NCBI GenBank assembly: GCA_021774785.1
Contig: JAJFIQ010000018.1
Location: 1 to 49,885 of the forward strand
Source of the DNA: Emcibacter sp.
Lineage (GTDB): Bacteria; Pseudomonadota; Alphaproteobacteria; Sphingomonadales; Emcibacteraceae
Direction: 5' to 3'
Length of the DNA: 49,885 nt
The notes under the pieces were generated by a model, which did not search any database, was not told the origin of the DNA, and was given only the letters and a program-made list of their open reading frames with translations. The first letter of the stretch is position 1. The number at the start of each line of letters is the position of its first letter. The position numbers and the translations under genes are program-made. Below, one piece after another: positions 36,494 through 45,904 of this stretch.

Positions 36494-37846
36494 ATGCGTT
36501 ACTTACCGCTCAGCCATAATGACCGAACAGAAATGTTGGCAAAAATCGGTGTCCGTCATGTCAATGACCTATACAAAGATGTTCCAGCAACGGCTCTGTT
36601 AAAAGAGCCTGTTGATCTGCCGGACCATATGTCTGAGATGCAGGTGGACCGTGATTTTCGGGCAATGGCGGAAAAGAATATTCCCGCCGGATCGCACCCT
36701 TTTTTCTGTGGTGCCGGAGCCTACCGTCATTATGTGCCGAGCACCGTCGATTATATGATTCAGCGCGGTGAATTCCTGACCGCCTATACCCCATATCAGC
36801 CAGAAATCTCCCAGGGTACCCTGCAAGCACTCTATGAGTTCCAGACCCAGGTGGCCCAGATTACCGGAATGGAAGTCGCCAATGCCTCCATGTATGATGG
36901 CTCAACGGCTTGCGGTGAAGCAGTACTGATGGCACGGCGGGCAAGTCGAAAGAAAAAAGCCATTCTGTCCGGCAGCTTGCACCCCCAATATATTGAAGTG
37001 GCCAAAACGGCGACTAAGTATACAGATGATGTGACAGTGGTAAATCCTGTCGATATTTATGATGCAGATGCCCTGATTGATCAGATTGATGATGAAACCA
37101 GTTGTGTCGTTGTTCAAAATCCGGATTTCTTTGGTAATTTGCAGGATTATAGCAAATTGGCAGAAGCCCTTCACGCACGCAAAGCCATTCTGGTAATGGT
37201 TGTGACCGAAGTCGTATCACTGGGGGCGGTGCGCTCGCCCGGCTCAATGGGTGCTGACATCGTGGTTGGTGAAGGCCAAAGTATTGGTAATGGTTTGAGC
37301 TTCGGCGGCCCTTATGTGGGGCTGTTGGCCACGCGCCAAAAACTGGTACGTACCATGCCGGGTCGGGTTTGCGGTGAGACGGTGGATGCGGATGGTAAGC
37401 GCGGTTATGTGCTTACCCTGTCCACCCGCGAACAGCATATTCGCCGGGAAAAGGCCACCAGCAATATCTGCACCAATGCGGGTCTTTGCACATTGGCCTT
37501 TACCATTCATATGACATTGCTGGGCGAAAAGGGCTTTCGCCACCTAGCACGGCTCAATCACGCCAAAGCGGTAAAGCTAGCCGATAAATTAGCCGCTATC
37601 GATGGTGTTGAGGTGATGAACGACAATTTCTTCAATGAATTTACGGTCTCCCTGCCCATAGATGCGGCAAGAGCTATCGAGAGGCTGGCGGAAAAACAAA
37701 TTCTGGGCGGTGTCCCCCTGTCCCGGCTTTATCCTGATAATGAAAAATTAAAGAAGCAGATGCTTGTGGCGGTAACCGAAACCGTAACGGACGGTGATAT
37801 GGACCGGCTGGTCAGCGAATTGAAGGAGCAGGTAAATGCTAAATAA
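36494..37846 (+). CDS. gcvPA: Glycine dehydrogenase (decarboxylating), subunit 1
   Basis: This is the alpha half of the split P protein, which decarboxylates glycine. The 450 residues begin MRYLPLSHNDRTEMLAKIG, typical of GcvPA, and contain FCGAGAYRHYVPSTVDYM, TAYTPYQPEISQGTLQ and the GQSIGNGLSFGGPYVG segment. The PLP-binding Lys is in the partner subunit. Its 3' end overlaps gcvPB by 11 nt. The split form is common in alphaproteobacteria and Gram-positives, while E. coli has one fused polypeptide. Confidence 0.95.
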   Translation: MRYLPLSHNDRTEMLAKIGVRHVNDLYKDVPATALLKEPVDLPDHMSEMQVDRDFRAMAEKNIPAGSHPFFCGAGAYRHYVPSTVDYMIQRGEFLTAYTPYQPEISQGTLQALYEFQTQVAQITGMEVANASMYDGSTACGEAVLMARRASRKKKAILSGSLHPQYIEVAKTATKYTDDVTVVNPVDIYDADALIDQIDDETSCVVVQNPDFFGNLQDYSKLAEALHARKAILVMVVTEVVSLGAVRSPGSMGADIVVGEGQSIGNGLSFGGPYVGLLATRQKLVRTMPGRVCGETVDADGKRGYVLTLSTREQHIRREKATSNICTNAGLCTLAFTIHMTLLGEKGFRHLARLNHAKAVKLADKLAAIDGVEVMNDNFFNEFTVSLPIDAARAIERLAEKQILGGVPLSRLYPDNEKLKKQMLVAVTETVTDGDMDRLVSELKEQVNAK

Positions 37847-39380
37847 ACAAGGACGCCAGACGGATATTGTCAACTTAACTGAACTACCCCAAGACAGCTT
37901 CGCCACCCATAGCGGCAACAGGGGACTGGAACAGGATGAATTACTGATTTATGAAATCGGCGATACAGAACGCACTGGTGTTGATCTGGAAGAGGTTGAA
38001 AATTTTGAAAACCGTCTGGGCGGTATCACGCGTGAGGACAAAATTGGCCTAGCCGGATTATCAGAGCCGGAAACCATGCGTCATTATACCCGCCTGAGCC
38101 GGATGAATTATGCCATTGATATGGGGCTATATCCGCTCGGTTCCTGCACCATGAAACATAACCCGCGTATCAATGAAAAAGTCGCCCGCCTACCAGGACT
38201 GGCCGACATTCATCCACTGCAACCCATGTCTACCGTACAGGGTGCGTTGGAGGCCATGGACAAATTGGCTCATTGGCTAAAGACATTGACCGGCATGCCT
38301 GCCATTGCCATGTCACCCAAAGCAGGCGCCCACGGCGAGCTGTGTGGCCTGATGGCTATACGGGCGGCATTGGATAAGCGGGGTGAAAATCGTTCTATCG
38401 TACTGGCCCCGGAATCCGCCCATGGCACCAATCCGGCAACAGCTACTCTCTGCGGTTATAAAGTCAAATCCATTCCGGCTACCGAAAATGGGCATGTTGA
38501 CCTTGAAGCTTTAAAGGAGGCCCTTGGCCCCGATGTGGCAGCAATCATGTTGACCAATCCCAATACTTGTGGGTTATTTGAGCGTGATGTTATTGAAATT
38601 GCTGATGCTGTTCACGATATTGGGGGTTATTTCTATTGCGATGGTGCTAATTTCAACGCCATCGTGGGTAAAGTTCGACCCGGTGACCTTGGGGTTGATG
38701 CCATGCATATCAATCTGCATAAAACCTTTTCCACGCCCCACGGCGGCGGCGGTCCCGGTGCTGGTCCCGTTGTGTTATCGGAAGCCTTGGCCCCCTTCGC
38801 ACCAGTACCTTACGTGGTTCATAGCAAGCAGGGTTTTGCGCTGGTTGAACATATGGAAGATGGGTCAGACAGCTTTGGTCGGATGACGGCATTCCATGGG
38901 CAGATGGGCATGAATATCCGTGCTTTGGCCTTTATGATGTCTCATGGATCAGACGGCCTCGCCCGTGTGGCCGAAGACAGTGTTCTCAATGCCAATTACG
39001 TCATGGCGTCCCTGCAGGATGACATGACCGTGAGTTATCCCGGTCCCTGCATGCATGAATGTCTGTTTGATGACAGGTTTCTGAATGGCTCCGGCATCGC
39101 CACACTGGATTTTGCCAAAGCCATGATCGATGAGGGCTACCACCCCATGACCATGTATTTCCCGCTGGTGGTACATGGCGCCATGCTGATAGAACCTACA
39201 GAAAGTGAAAGCAAACAGTCCCTTGATCAGTTTATTGGCTCTCTCCGGCATCTGGTAGCTGAAGCCAAGGCTGGTAATACAGAGCTATTCAGTGGGGCGC
39301 CCTATCTCGCCCCTCTCCGACGGCTAGATGAAACTTTAGCGGCACGGAAACCTGTGCTACGCTGGACCAAACCGGAATAA
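37836..39380 (+). CDS. gcvPB: Glycine dehydrogenase (decarboxylating), subunit 2
   Basis: This is the beta half of the P protein and carries the cofactor. The PLP Schiff-base residue is Lys296 in INLHKTFSTPHGGGGPG. SPKAGAHGELCG and ESAHGTNPATA are typical neighbouring motifs. At 514 residues it has the normal length. It overlaps gcvPA by 11 nt, so equal translation of the two subunits is likely. It ends 12 nt before the serine hydrolase gene. Confidence 0.96.
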   Translation: MLNKQGRQTDIVNLTELPQDSFATHSGNRGLEQDELLIYEIGDTERTGVDLEEVENFENRLGGITREDKIGLAGLSEPETMRHYTRLSRMNYAIDMGLYPLGSCTMKHNPRINEKVARLPGLADIHPLQPMSTVQGALEAMDKLAHWLKTLTGMPAIAMSPKAGAHGELCGLMAIRAALDKRGENRSIVLAPESAHGTNPATATLCGYKVKSIPATENGHVDLEALKEALGPDVAAIMLTNPNTCGLFERDVIEIADAVHDIGGYFYCDGANFNAIVGKVRPGDLGVDAMHINLHKTFSTPHGGGGPGAGPVVLSEALAPFAPVPYVVHSKQGFALVEHMEDGSDSFGRMTAFHGQMGMNIRALAFMMSHGSDGLARVAEDSVLNANYVMASLQDDMTVSYPGPCMHECLFDDRFLNGSGIATLDFAKAMIDEGYHPMTMYFPLVVHGAMLIEPTESESKQSLDQFIGSLRHLVAEAKAGNTELFSGAPYLAPLRRLDETLAARKPVLRWTKPE

Positions 39381-39392
39381 AGGGATTAATCT

Positions 39393-40586
39393 ATGAGTAA
39401 ATTTTTGAGAATTACTGGGGCAACGATGTTTTTTGCTCTTATGGTTTTTGCGTTAGTTGTCGCCTTTAATCACGAACAGGCTAGTCGTCTCTACGGCACC
39501 ATGACCCTATTTGACAAAGGCAATATTGTACATAATTTCTCAAATATGAATGATATTTTTCTGTCTAATCCGGTGAAACACTCCGGCCCTATATTCAACT
39601 TTGGCCAGTCGCCAAATGATCTGCCGAAAAACTTTATCTACAAAGGTGAAACAGTAGGTACCGACGAATATCTGTCCCGCCGCACGACCACAGCCCTATT
39701 GGTGGTCAAGGATGATAACATCAACTTTGAGCAATATTACCAAGGAACAACCGCTGAAGACTTGCGTATATCATGGTCCATGGCCAAATCCTTTACCGTG
39801 ACCCTGTTCGGCATTGCTGTCCATGACGGCTTGATTGATATCGATGCACCCGTGGAACAATATCTGCCTGAAATGAAGGGAAGCGGATACGAAGGTGTTC
39901 CGGTACGCGATGTATTGCAAATGTCATCCGGGGTTCTGTGGAATGAGGATTACGGCGATTTTTATTCGGACATCAACCGCATGGGGCGCATATTGGCCGT
40001 TGGCGGATCACTGGATGAATTCACCACAACCCTGACCCATGAAAAACCTTCGGGACAGGAATTCCATTATGTCTCTATGGATACCCATATCATCAGCATG
40101 ATTGCCCGGCGCGTTACTGGCAAAAGCCTGATTGCTCAGGTTGAGGAACATATCTGGTCCAAAATCGGTATGGAGAGTGATGCCTATTGGATAACAGATT
40201 CTAAAGAAGCGGAATTTGCCCTTGGTGGCCTTAATGTGAGAACCCGTGATTATGCCCGCTTTGGACGGCTTTACCTGAACAACGGCAACTGGAACGGAGA
40301 ACAAATAGTACCTGCCGAATGGGTAAAGGCTGTGACCTCTCCCGCCTCCGCCCATAACGTTCCGGGGCCAAATAAATTTGGTTATGGTTTTCAATGGTGG
40401 CTGGCCCCCGATGCCCGCCCCGGAGAATTCTTTGCTGTTGGGGTTTATGGTCAGTTCATCTATGTGAACCAACCGGAAAACATCATCATCGTCAAGAATT
40501 CAGCCGATAGAGATTTCATGAATAAACTTGATTCAAAGCATGAATCCATTTCATTTTTCCGCGCCATTACGGATAAATTGCATTAG
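39393..40586 (+). CDS. Serine hydrolase of the beta-lactamase/transpeptidase-like family
   Basis: The 397-residue protein has one N-terminal membrane helix (about 7-25, ITGATMFFALMVFALVVAF), so it is probably periplasmic and membrane-anchored. The class C beta-lactamase fold is indicated by S129-M-A-K132 (SxxK) and Tyr226 in HYVSMDT, which replaces the usual YxN. Such proteins include esterases, amidases (6-aminohexanoate-dimer hydrolase type) and DD-peptidase relatives; the substrate is unknown. It lies 12 nt after gcvPB with its own AGGGA site, so riboswitch-driven read-through is likely. It converges with comM, 14 bp away. Confidence 0.85.
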   Translation: MSKFLRITGATMFFALMVFALVVAFNHEQASRLYGTMTLFDKGNIVHNFSNMNDIFLSNPVKHSGPIFNFGQSPNDLPKNFIYKGETVGTDEYLSRRTTTALLVVKDDNINFEQYYQGTTAEDLRISWSMAKSFTVTLFGIAVHDGLIDIDAPVEQYLPEMKGSGYEGVPVRDVLQMSSGVLWNEDYGDFYSDINRMGRILAVGGSLDEFTTTLTHEKPSGQEFHYVSMDTHIISMIARRVTGKSLIAQVEEHIWSKIGMESDAYWITDSKEAEFALGGLNVRTRDYARFGRLYLNNGNWNGEQIVPAEWVKAVTSPASAHNVPGPNKFGYGFQWWLAPDARPGEFFAVGVYGQFIYVNQPENIIIVKNSADRDFMNKLDSKHESISFFRAITDKLH

Positions 40587-40600
40587 AGCAAGCACACTGC

Positions 40601-42118
40601 TTACCTGATATGTTTTTTCTGGCGATAGCTCAGGGCTTCGGAGATATGAATTTTTCTGATTTCAGCGCAGCCTTCCAGATCGGCCAGCGTGCGGGCCACG
40701 CGGAGTATCCGGTGATAACCGCGCGCCGTCAGGCGCATAACTTCTATGGCCTGCGCTAGAATTTCCTTGCCGGCCCTATCAACTGTCGCCACCTCTTCCA
40801 GTGCCTCACCATCCACCTCCGCATTGCAGCAAACCCCCTCCAGTCCCATTGCCTGATACCGTTCGGTCTGTATTTCGCGAGCGGCAATAACACGGGCTGA
40901 CACATCCCGGCTACTTTCCGTTGGGGTGGGCAGGGTCAGGTCCAGCGCACTTACCGCTGGCACCTCAATATGAATATCAAAGCGATCCATCATGGGGCCT
41001 GATATTTTTGACTGATAATCCACGGCACATTTTGGCGCCCGGCTACAAGCCTGTGCCGGATCATCAAGATAACCACAGCGACAGGGATTCATTGCCGCCA
41101 CAAGCTGGAAGCGGGCAGGATAGGTCACATGCCGGTTGGCACGCGCCACTACCGCTTCACCGCTTTCTATGGGTTGGCGCAAACTATCGAGCGCGTTACG
41201 GTTAAATTCCGGCAGTTCATCCAAAAATAATACCCCCCGATGCGCCAGTGAAATCTCACCCGGTTTTGCTTTCATGCCACCACCGACAAGTGCCGCCATG
41301 GAGGCAGAATGATGGGGGTTGCGGTATGGACGGCTACGGGTAATCCGGCCCTCTGTCAGCAGACCGGAGATTGAGGCAACCATACTCACTTCCAGCACCT
41401 CTTCCGGTGTCATGGGCGGCAATATGCCCGGCAATCGTGCCGCCAGCATGGATTTTCCGGACCCCGGCGGGCCAACCATACACAGGTTATGGCCCCCGGC
41501 AGCAACAATTTCCAATGCCCGTTTCGCCGTTTCCTGTCCTTTAATATCGCGCAGGTCAAGCATGGTCCCCTCATCCACTGCCACGACAGCAATTGGCGGG
41601 TTAAGGAGCTGGCTCCCCTTAAGATGGTTGATCAGGCTTAACAGGTTTTCAGCAGCGATAATCTCAACTTCCCCCGCCCATGCCGCCTCGCCACCAGAGG
41701 CAGCGGCACATATCAACCCGCAATCAAACTCCATGGCCTTCAAGGCTGCTGGCAGAACACCCGGTACAGACTGAATAGCACCGTCCAGTCCCAGCTCCCC
41801 CAGAACAATATAGGATTCAACAGTATCGCTTGCCACGGTCTCCATAGCCACCAACAGGCCAAGGGCAATGGCAAGATCATAATGGCTGCCTTCTTTGGGC
41901 AGATCAGCGGGGGCAAGATTTACGGTAATTCTTTTGGGCGGCAAGGCTAGGCCAATAGCACCAAGTGCTGCTCTCACCCGTTCCCGGGATTCGGCAACGG
42001 CCTTATCGGGCAGTCCAACAATGGTAAAGGAGGGTAATCCTGATGCGACCTGCACCTGCACATCAACGGACCGGGCTTCTATTCCCACAAAAGCAACTGT
42101 CCCAATATGTGCAACCAT
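40601..42118 (-). CDS. comM: ComM/YifB family AAA+ ATPase (Mg-chelatase-like)
   Basis: ComM is a hexameric helicase that extends branch migration of incoming DNA during natural transformation. The 505 residues have an N-terminal Lon-like ChlI domain (1 to about 170, ending with a degenerate protease core), then the AAA+ module with Walker A GPPGSGKSMLAARLPG (about 217-232), Walker B GVLFLDELPEF and sensor MNPCRCGY, which is part of a zinc-like Cys cluster (with CSRAPKC). The C-terminal AAA lid is intact. Together with comEC at the other end it supports natural competence, though that is inference. Confidence 0.93.
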   Translation of the reverse strand: MVAHIGTVAFVGIEARSVDVQVQVASGLPSFTIVGLPDKAVAESRERVRAALGAIGLALPPKRITVNLAPADLPKEGSHYDLAIALGLLVAMETVASDTVESYIVLGELGLDGAIQSVPGVLPAALKAMEFDCGLICAAASGGEAAWAGEVEIIAAENLLSLINHLKGSQLLNPPIAVVAVDEGTMLDLRDIKGQETAKRALEIVAAGGHNLCMVGPPGSGKSMLAARLPGILPPMTPEEVLEVSMVASISGLLTEGRITRSRPYRNPHHSASMAALVGGGMKAKPGEISLAHRGVLFLDELPEFNRNALDSLRQPIESGEAVVARANRHVTYPARFQLVAAMNPCRCGYLDDPAQACSRAPKCAVDYQSKISGPMMDRFDIHIEVPAVSALDLTLPTPTESSRDVSARVIAAREIQTERYQAMGLEGVCCNAEVDGEALEEVATVDRAGKEILAQAIEVMRLTARGYHRILRVARTLADLEGCAEIRKIHISEALSYRQKKHIR

Positions 42119-42229
42119 CCCCCTACCTCAATCACTTGATAAACGTTATATTTTATAACTTAACAGCTAATAGGCTAAGAAAAAAGTGCAGATTTTCTTT
42201 TTGCATAACTTCGGCTGAGTGGGGGGAAA

Positions 42230-42862
42230 TTAAATCCAGGAAAAAGCTTTTTTAGAGCCTCTATAGTTTTCCTTACCATTGGTTTCCGCGCAGTTTTCAT
42301 TACATTTTTCAATGATGACTTCTTCGCCGCATTTGGCTTCGCTATTATATTGCGACTGAGGCAGGATCATTTTATAAGAAAAATTTACAACATGCTCTTC
42401 AAGTTCCTGCAGCATAATTTCATTTTTTTCCAACTGCATTTCCAGATCCGAGATAATGGTCTCTTTCAGTTCTGATGGTATAGACGTCTTCTTGGTAATT
42501 TCCTGTATGGCATTGCTCAATTCAGCAACCATATCAGTTTCCGTATTGATCATTTTTTTGATGTGAACCGCTTTTAGGCCTTCCAAAGCAATTTCTGCGT
42601 CTTTCAATGCTTGTTCCGCAACCCATTTCCCGTTTTCTGAAATGATCTTGAATTCGTCCTTCATGGCAACGACAAAATCAGCGTCCATGTGAGTTTCAGG
42701 AGATGCCATGGAATATTCATAGGAATCATAGTTTGATGAATGTAAGGATTTACTCGTCATAAAATTATGACCTAGAGCAGCCGCACCGGCAAGCATCACC
42801 ACAAGTCCCAAAGCCGTTCCAGACAACTTCAAAATTAATGATTTATAATTACCCTGTTTCAT
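42230..42862 (-). CDS. Membrane-anchored coiled-coil protein of unknown function
   Basis: I do not recognise this family. The 210 residues begin with a single membrane helix (about 11-31, LKLSGTALGLVVMLAGAAAL) that looks uncleaved. It is followed by a predominantly helical, acidic region with coiled-coil character (about 65-165). The C-terminus holds three Cys residues in CGEEVIIEKCNENC, then a basic end. With an N-in topology the Cys motif would be periplasmic and might form a disulfide or bind metal. It lies 111 nt upstream of comM on the same strand. A TTGACA lies in its 184-nt upstream spacer, with a poor -10. Confidence 0.7.
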   Translation of the reverse strand: MKQGNYKSLILKLSGTALGLVVMLAGAAALGHNFMTSKSLHSSNYDSYEYSMASPETHMDADFVVAMKDEFKIISENGKWVAEQALKDAEIALEGLKAVHIKKMINTETDMVAELSNAIQEITKKTSIPSELKETIISDLEMQLEKNEIMLQELEEHVVNFSYKMILPQSQYNSEAKCGEEVIIEKCNENCAETNGKENYRGSKKAFSWI

Positions 42863-43046
42863 TTTGCGCTCCTCACCCCGTCATCATCTCCAGAAAACAA
42901 CCCCTTCTGACTGTTTTCAACCATTGCAAACTATGTCAATATTATGACAGAATTAAGACGTCTACCTCAAATATATACTACAAATGATACATTATTGCAA
43001 TTGCCTTAGCTGAGATCACACAAATTTTACCATGCGCTTATAGTGA

Positions 43047-44843
43047 TCAAAAATACCGGGCTAGTCTGATCTGGAAAAAATCATCTCGTGATTGGAGAAA
43101 TAAGGGATCCGCCATGGGAATACCTAAAAAGAAACGGGCATCCAATGTCACTTTCCAATTATCCCCAATACGACGGCTGCCTTCGAAGTTGAGGAACTTG
43201 GCGGAATTGTTAAGATCAAATATGGCCCCAACCAGAACTTCCGTGCTGTCGATATCATTAGCTGCCCACCGCATAGCCACAAACAGATCATCCTCAAAGG
43301 GTGTCGTGGCCTGAATTCCCCGGTCATCATAAAGATATTCTGCCAGCAAGCCAATATCAGACGCTCCGCCCCCCAAACCATATAATGTATATTCAAAACC
43401 ACCGGTCATGGCCCAGTAGTCAGTTCCTGAACTTGTCTGGCGGATGGCCTCAAACTTGATAAGGAAATCTTCAAAGGTGCCCTGTAAATCAAGTCCGGTC
43501 TGTCCAATCAGGTTATAGCGCGGTATCAATACTGCATTACCCTCACCATCGGTGCCAAGCAACAATTCAGGCTCCCGATTGGTTCCCCGGAAATGATACA
43601 GACCCACATCCACATTACCGATAACATGGGCCCAGCGAACGGCCCAGTCCGTATGCCATTCTTCGGACCCCGCCTCATATTGCGTTTGATCGTAATCAAC
43701 GGGTATGGGGGTACTGAACCGCCCCTTCATGCCGGGAAACCGTAACTCCCTGAAATAGGACATAACATAAGCGGAAAATACACCGAAATTACTGTCATAA
43801 GACACCGAGACCATAGGTTGACCAAGCTTGTCCTCCTGATCAATATCCTCCAGATTGTCATCCTGATTAAGAATATCCACCAGATGATTGGATTCCGTCA
43901 CACCCCAGAACACTGTATCAATACCTACCGTCATCTGTAGGCGGTCCATGGTTCCTGTCCATTTCAATTCCCGAATATCGAAATGGCTACGATCCCTGTC
44001 ATTGACATCAACCCGACCAAAGGGGCGAAACATAAATTGGGAACTGCTGGTATCAGAGACATATTCCAGCAAGGGCTCCAACGCAAAGGACACAGTCCAG
44101 TCTTTTGGCGTGGAACTAAAACTTGACTGGGGGAAGCCCCGCCCCTCTACCTCAACATAACCCGACAAGGTGAAGTTGCTGTCGCCAGTCACCATTTCAT
44201 CATAAAATTCTGTTTCATTTTCCATGACTTGTGGCTGTGGTAAAGTCGGTGGCAAAGCCGGGACGGACTTTTCCGGCGCGGAAGACTTCACCGGAACAAT
44301 AGTTTCCACAGGTTCAACGGGATCAGGTGGCTCGACATTCTTTGCCGGGGCGGTAAGCTTCACCAGCCTTGCCCATTCCGCAGCTGAGACAGCCTTTAAA
44401 TCAAACACCTGCCGATACTGCAATCCATGATCAGGCTTCAGGGGGAAACTATTATAAATCGTTGCCGCCTTGCGAAGTAAAATTCTCAGGCGAACGGACC
44501 CATCATTATCTTCAATTATAATTTTTTCCAGCAAACCGATAACGGCAGCTTTTTTTGCCAGTGCTACCACTTCGTTCCGAGTTGGCGTTTCCATCAAATC
44601 AACAACAATTTCCTTGAAATTACCGTTATCAGTATAGGTAATACGGTAATAGGCAATCTCGCTCACCTCTAAAACCACTCGGGTTTTATCCGGGTGCAGC
44701 CCTGTTCGCACATCAATGATGGTCACTTCAGCCTGAACCGGGGTCACTGACAACGCAACAGCAACAAACATCAACAGGGCGTTTTTTATCCTGTTGTATC
44801 TGTTTTTTTTCTTTTTCTTATTCTGTGGTTTAATCTGTGGCAA
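43047..44843 (-). CDS. AMIN-domain outer-membrane beta-barrel protein
   Basis: The protein (598 residues from the TTG at 44843) has a basic n-region with five consecutive Lys and a signal peptide ending TPVQA. An AMIN domain follows (roughly the first 120 mature residues, VTIIDVRTGLHPDKTRVVLEVS). AMIN domains bind peptidoglycan in AmiC and PilQ. A Pro-rich linker leads to about 380 residues of amphipathic strands ending QIRLARYF, with the terminal Phe of outer-membrane barrels. I chose TTG 44843 because AGAGGG lies five bases upstream; a TTG at 44891 in the same frame lacks such a site. It lies 206 nt downstream of the LolA-like gene, after a terminator. A role as the exit channel for the MMPL pump is inferred. 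Confidence 0.75.
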   Translation of the reverse strand: MPQIKPQNKKKKKNRYNRIKNALLMFVAVALSVTPVQAEVTIIDVRTGLHPDKTRVVLEVSEIAYYRITYTDNGNFKEIVVDLMETPTRNEVVALAKKAAVIGLLEKIIIEDNDGSVRLRILLRKAATIYNSFPLKPDHGLQYRQVFDLKAVSAAEWARLVKLTAPAKNVEPPDPVEPVETIVPVKSSAPEKSVPALPPTLPQPQVMENETEFYDEMVTGDSNFTLSGYVEVEGRGFPQSSFSSTPKDWTVSFALEPLLEYVSDTSSSQFMFRPFGRVDVNDRDRSHFDIRELKWTGTMDRLQMTVGIDTVFWGVTESNHLVDILNQDDNLEDIDQEDKLGQPMVSVSYDSNFGVFSAYVMSYFRELRFPGMKGRFSTPIPVDYDQTQYEAGSEEWHTDWAVRWAHVIGNVDVGLYHFRGTNREPELLLGTDGEGNAVLIPRYNLIGQTGLDLQGTFEDFLIKFEAIRQTSSGTDYWAMTGGFEYTLYGLGGGASDIGLLAEYLYDDRGIQATTPFEDDLFVAMRWAANDIDSTEVLVGAIFDLNNSAKFLNFEGSRRIGDNWKVTLDARFFLGIPMADPLFLQSRDDFFQIRLARYF

Positions 44844-45034
44844 TATAGCCCTCTCAAGCAGTTGTTTGCGATACTGTTTTATTAATTGCAAATAAACATC
44901 TAGAAGGGCCTAAGAATCGCATCAATTTGACGATCTCTTAAATCATTTTTTTCTAAAATTGTAAGTAATATCAGGACGTTCTGTCCATACTTACCCTTTT
45001 GTTAACCATAAATTTTTCAACTGAAGAAATAAAG

Positions 45035-45063
45035 CAAAAAGCCCGGCCAAAATGACCGGACTA
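45035..45063 (-). terminator. Rho-independent terminator after the LolA-like gene
   Basis: On the minus strand AGTCCGGTC (45062-45054) pairs with GGCCGGGCT (45048-45040) and is followed by TTTTTG and TTT. It ends the MMPL and LolA-like operon before the AMIN-barrel gene, which therefore probably has its own promoter in 44892-45030. Confidence 0.75.
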
Positions 45064-45097
45064 GTTAAAAACTGCAGAGACTCTAGCGTTTTAGACC

Positions 45098-45904
45098 CTA
45101 TTTTGCGGTCTTTAATCGGCTTTTGGAAAAGTCATTTTCTCTGAGGCCGGTCTTGAAATCAAAACGACTCCAAATAAGCCATGTCTTCTTTCCCGTGACA
45201 ATATTTTCCATAAACAGCTTTCCAGCCCGCCAATATTTATCCAAATATAAAATATAATCTGAAAAATTAAGAACCTTAAACAAGTCCCCGCGTCGGTTAT
45301 AAAATTCTGTTTTCATAGTTCTATATTCAACCGTATCAATCCAAGATACCAACTTGGTATAACCCGACTTTTCATATTGGGGATAGGCTTCTATTACAAA
45401 GCAGGTCATCTCACCACATGGCTCATCCCGCAGCCATTTATAGTGATATTTACCCACTTCCCGTGAAGACATATCTTCATAGGCAAATTCACTTCCCATG
45501 AAGGGGCCGGATTTATTGCTGGATGAAATTCTTTTGATCCGCCCCAGCGCCGGCAAATATATCCATTGATCATCTGGGTCGAGTACTTTGGAATGAGTGA
45601 GAAAAGCCGTACCCTTGACATCACGCGGGCTATCAAAAATCACCAATGACTTATCTCCGATGCCGACCCCTGCCATTTCAAAGGTTTTTATTTTAAGCTT
45701 CCGGCGGCTTTCTCTTCCCTGACGGTTACTCAAAACCATTTGCAAGACAGCAACCGTATCCTGAAAGCCCTCATCGCGCCTGTCCACTTCCGCTGCAATG
45801 GCAAAGCCCTTCTTTTCCGGGCTTTCTTCGGCTGTAATTGCTTCCGAGCTAAAGCTGCTGATAATCAACAAAGAGAAAGATAATTTTATCATTGCCCTAA
45901 GCAT
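45098..45904 (-). CDS. LolA-like outer-membrane lipoprotein-sorting family protein
   Basis: The 268-residue protein has a signal peptide (1 to about 25, cleavage after AITA) and a LolA/LppX-type half-barrel domain of the kind encoded beside MMPL/RND transporters. Family phrases include RRKLKIKTF, DPDDQWIYLPALGRIKRISSSNKSGPFMGSEFAYEDM and a C-terminal Trp-rich strand (KKTWLIWSRF). Two Cys (EPCGEMTC) could form a disulfide. The start at 45904 is supported by AAGGAA eight bases upstream and overlaps the MMPL gene by 8 nt. Such proteins are thought to carry a hydrophobic molecule across the periplasm; the cargo is unknown. Confidence 0.85.
   Translation of the reverse strand: MLRAMIKLSFSLLIISSFSSEAITAEESPEKKGFAIAAEVDRRDEGFQDTVAVLQMVLSNRQGRESRRKLKIKTFEMAGVGIGDKSLVIFDSPRDVKGTAFLTHSKVLDPDDQWIYLPALGRIKRISSSNKSGPFMGSEFAYEDMSSREVGKYHYKWLRDEPCGEMTCFVIEAYPQYEKSGYTKLVSWIDTVEYRTMKTEFYNRRGDLFKVLNFSDYILYLDKYWRAGKLFMENIVTGKKTWLIWSRFDFKTGLRENDFSKSRLKTAK

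Noticed and set aside
42863-43046. TTGACA on the minus strand as a promoter for the coiled-coil protein
   Set aside because: No acceptable -10 lies at 16-18 nt, so I did not list it as a feature.
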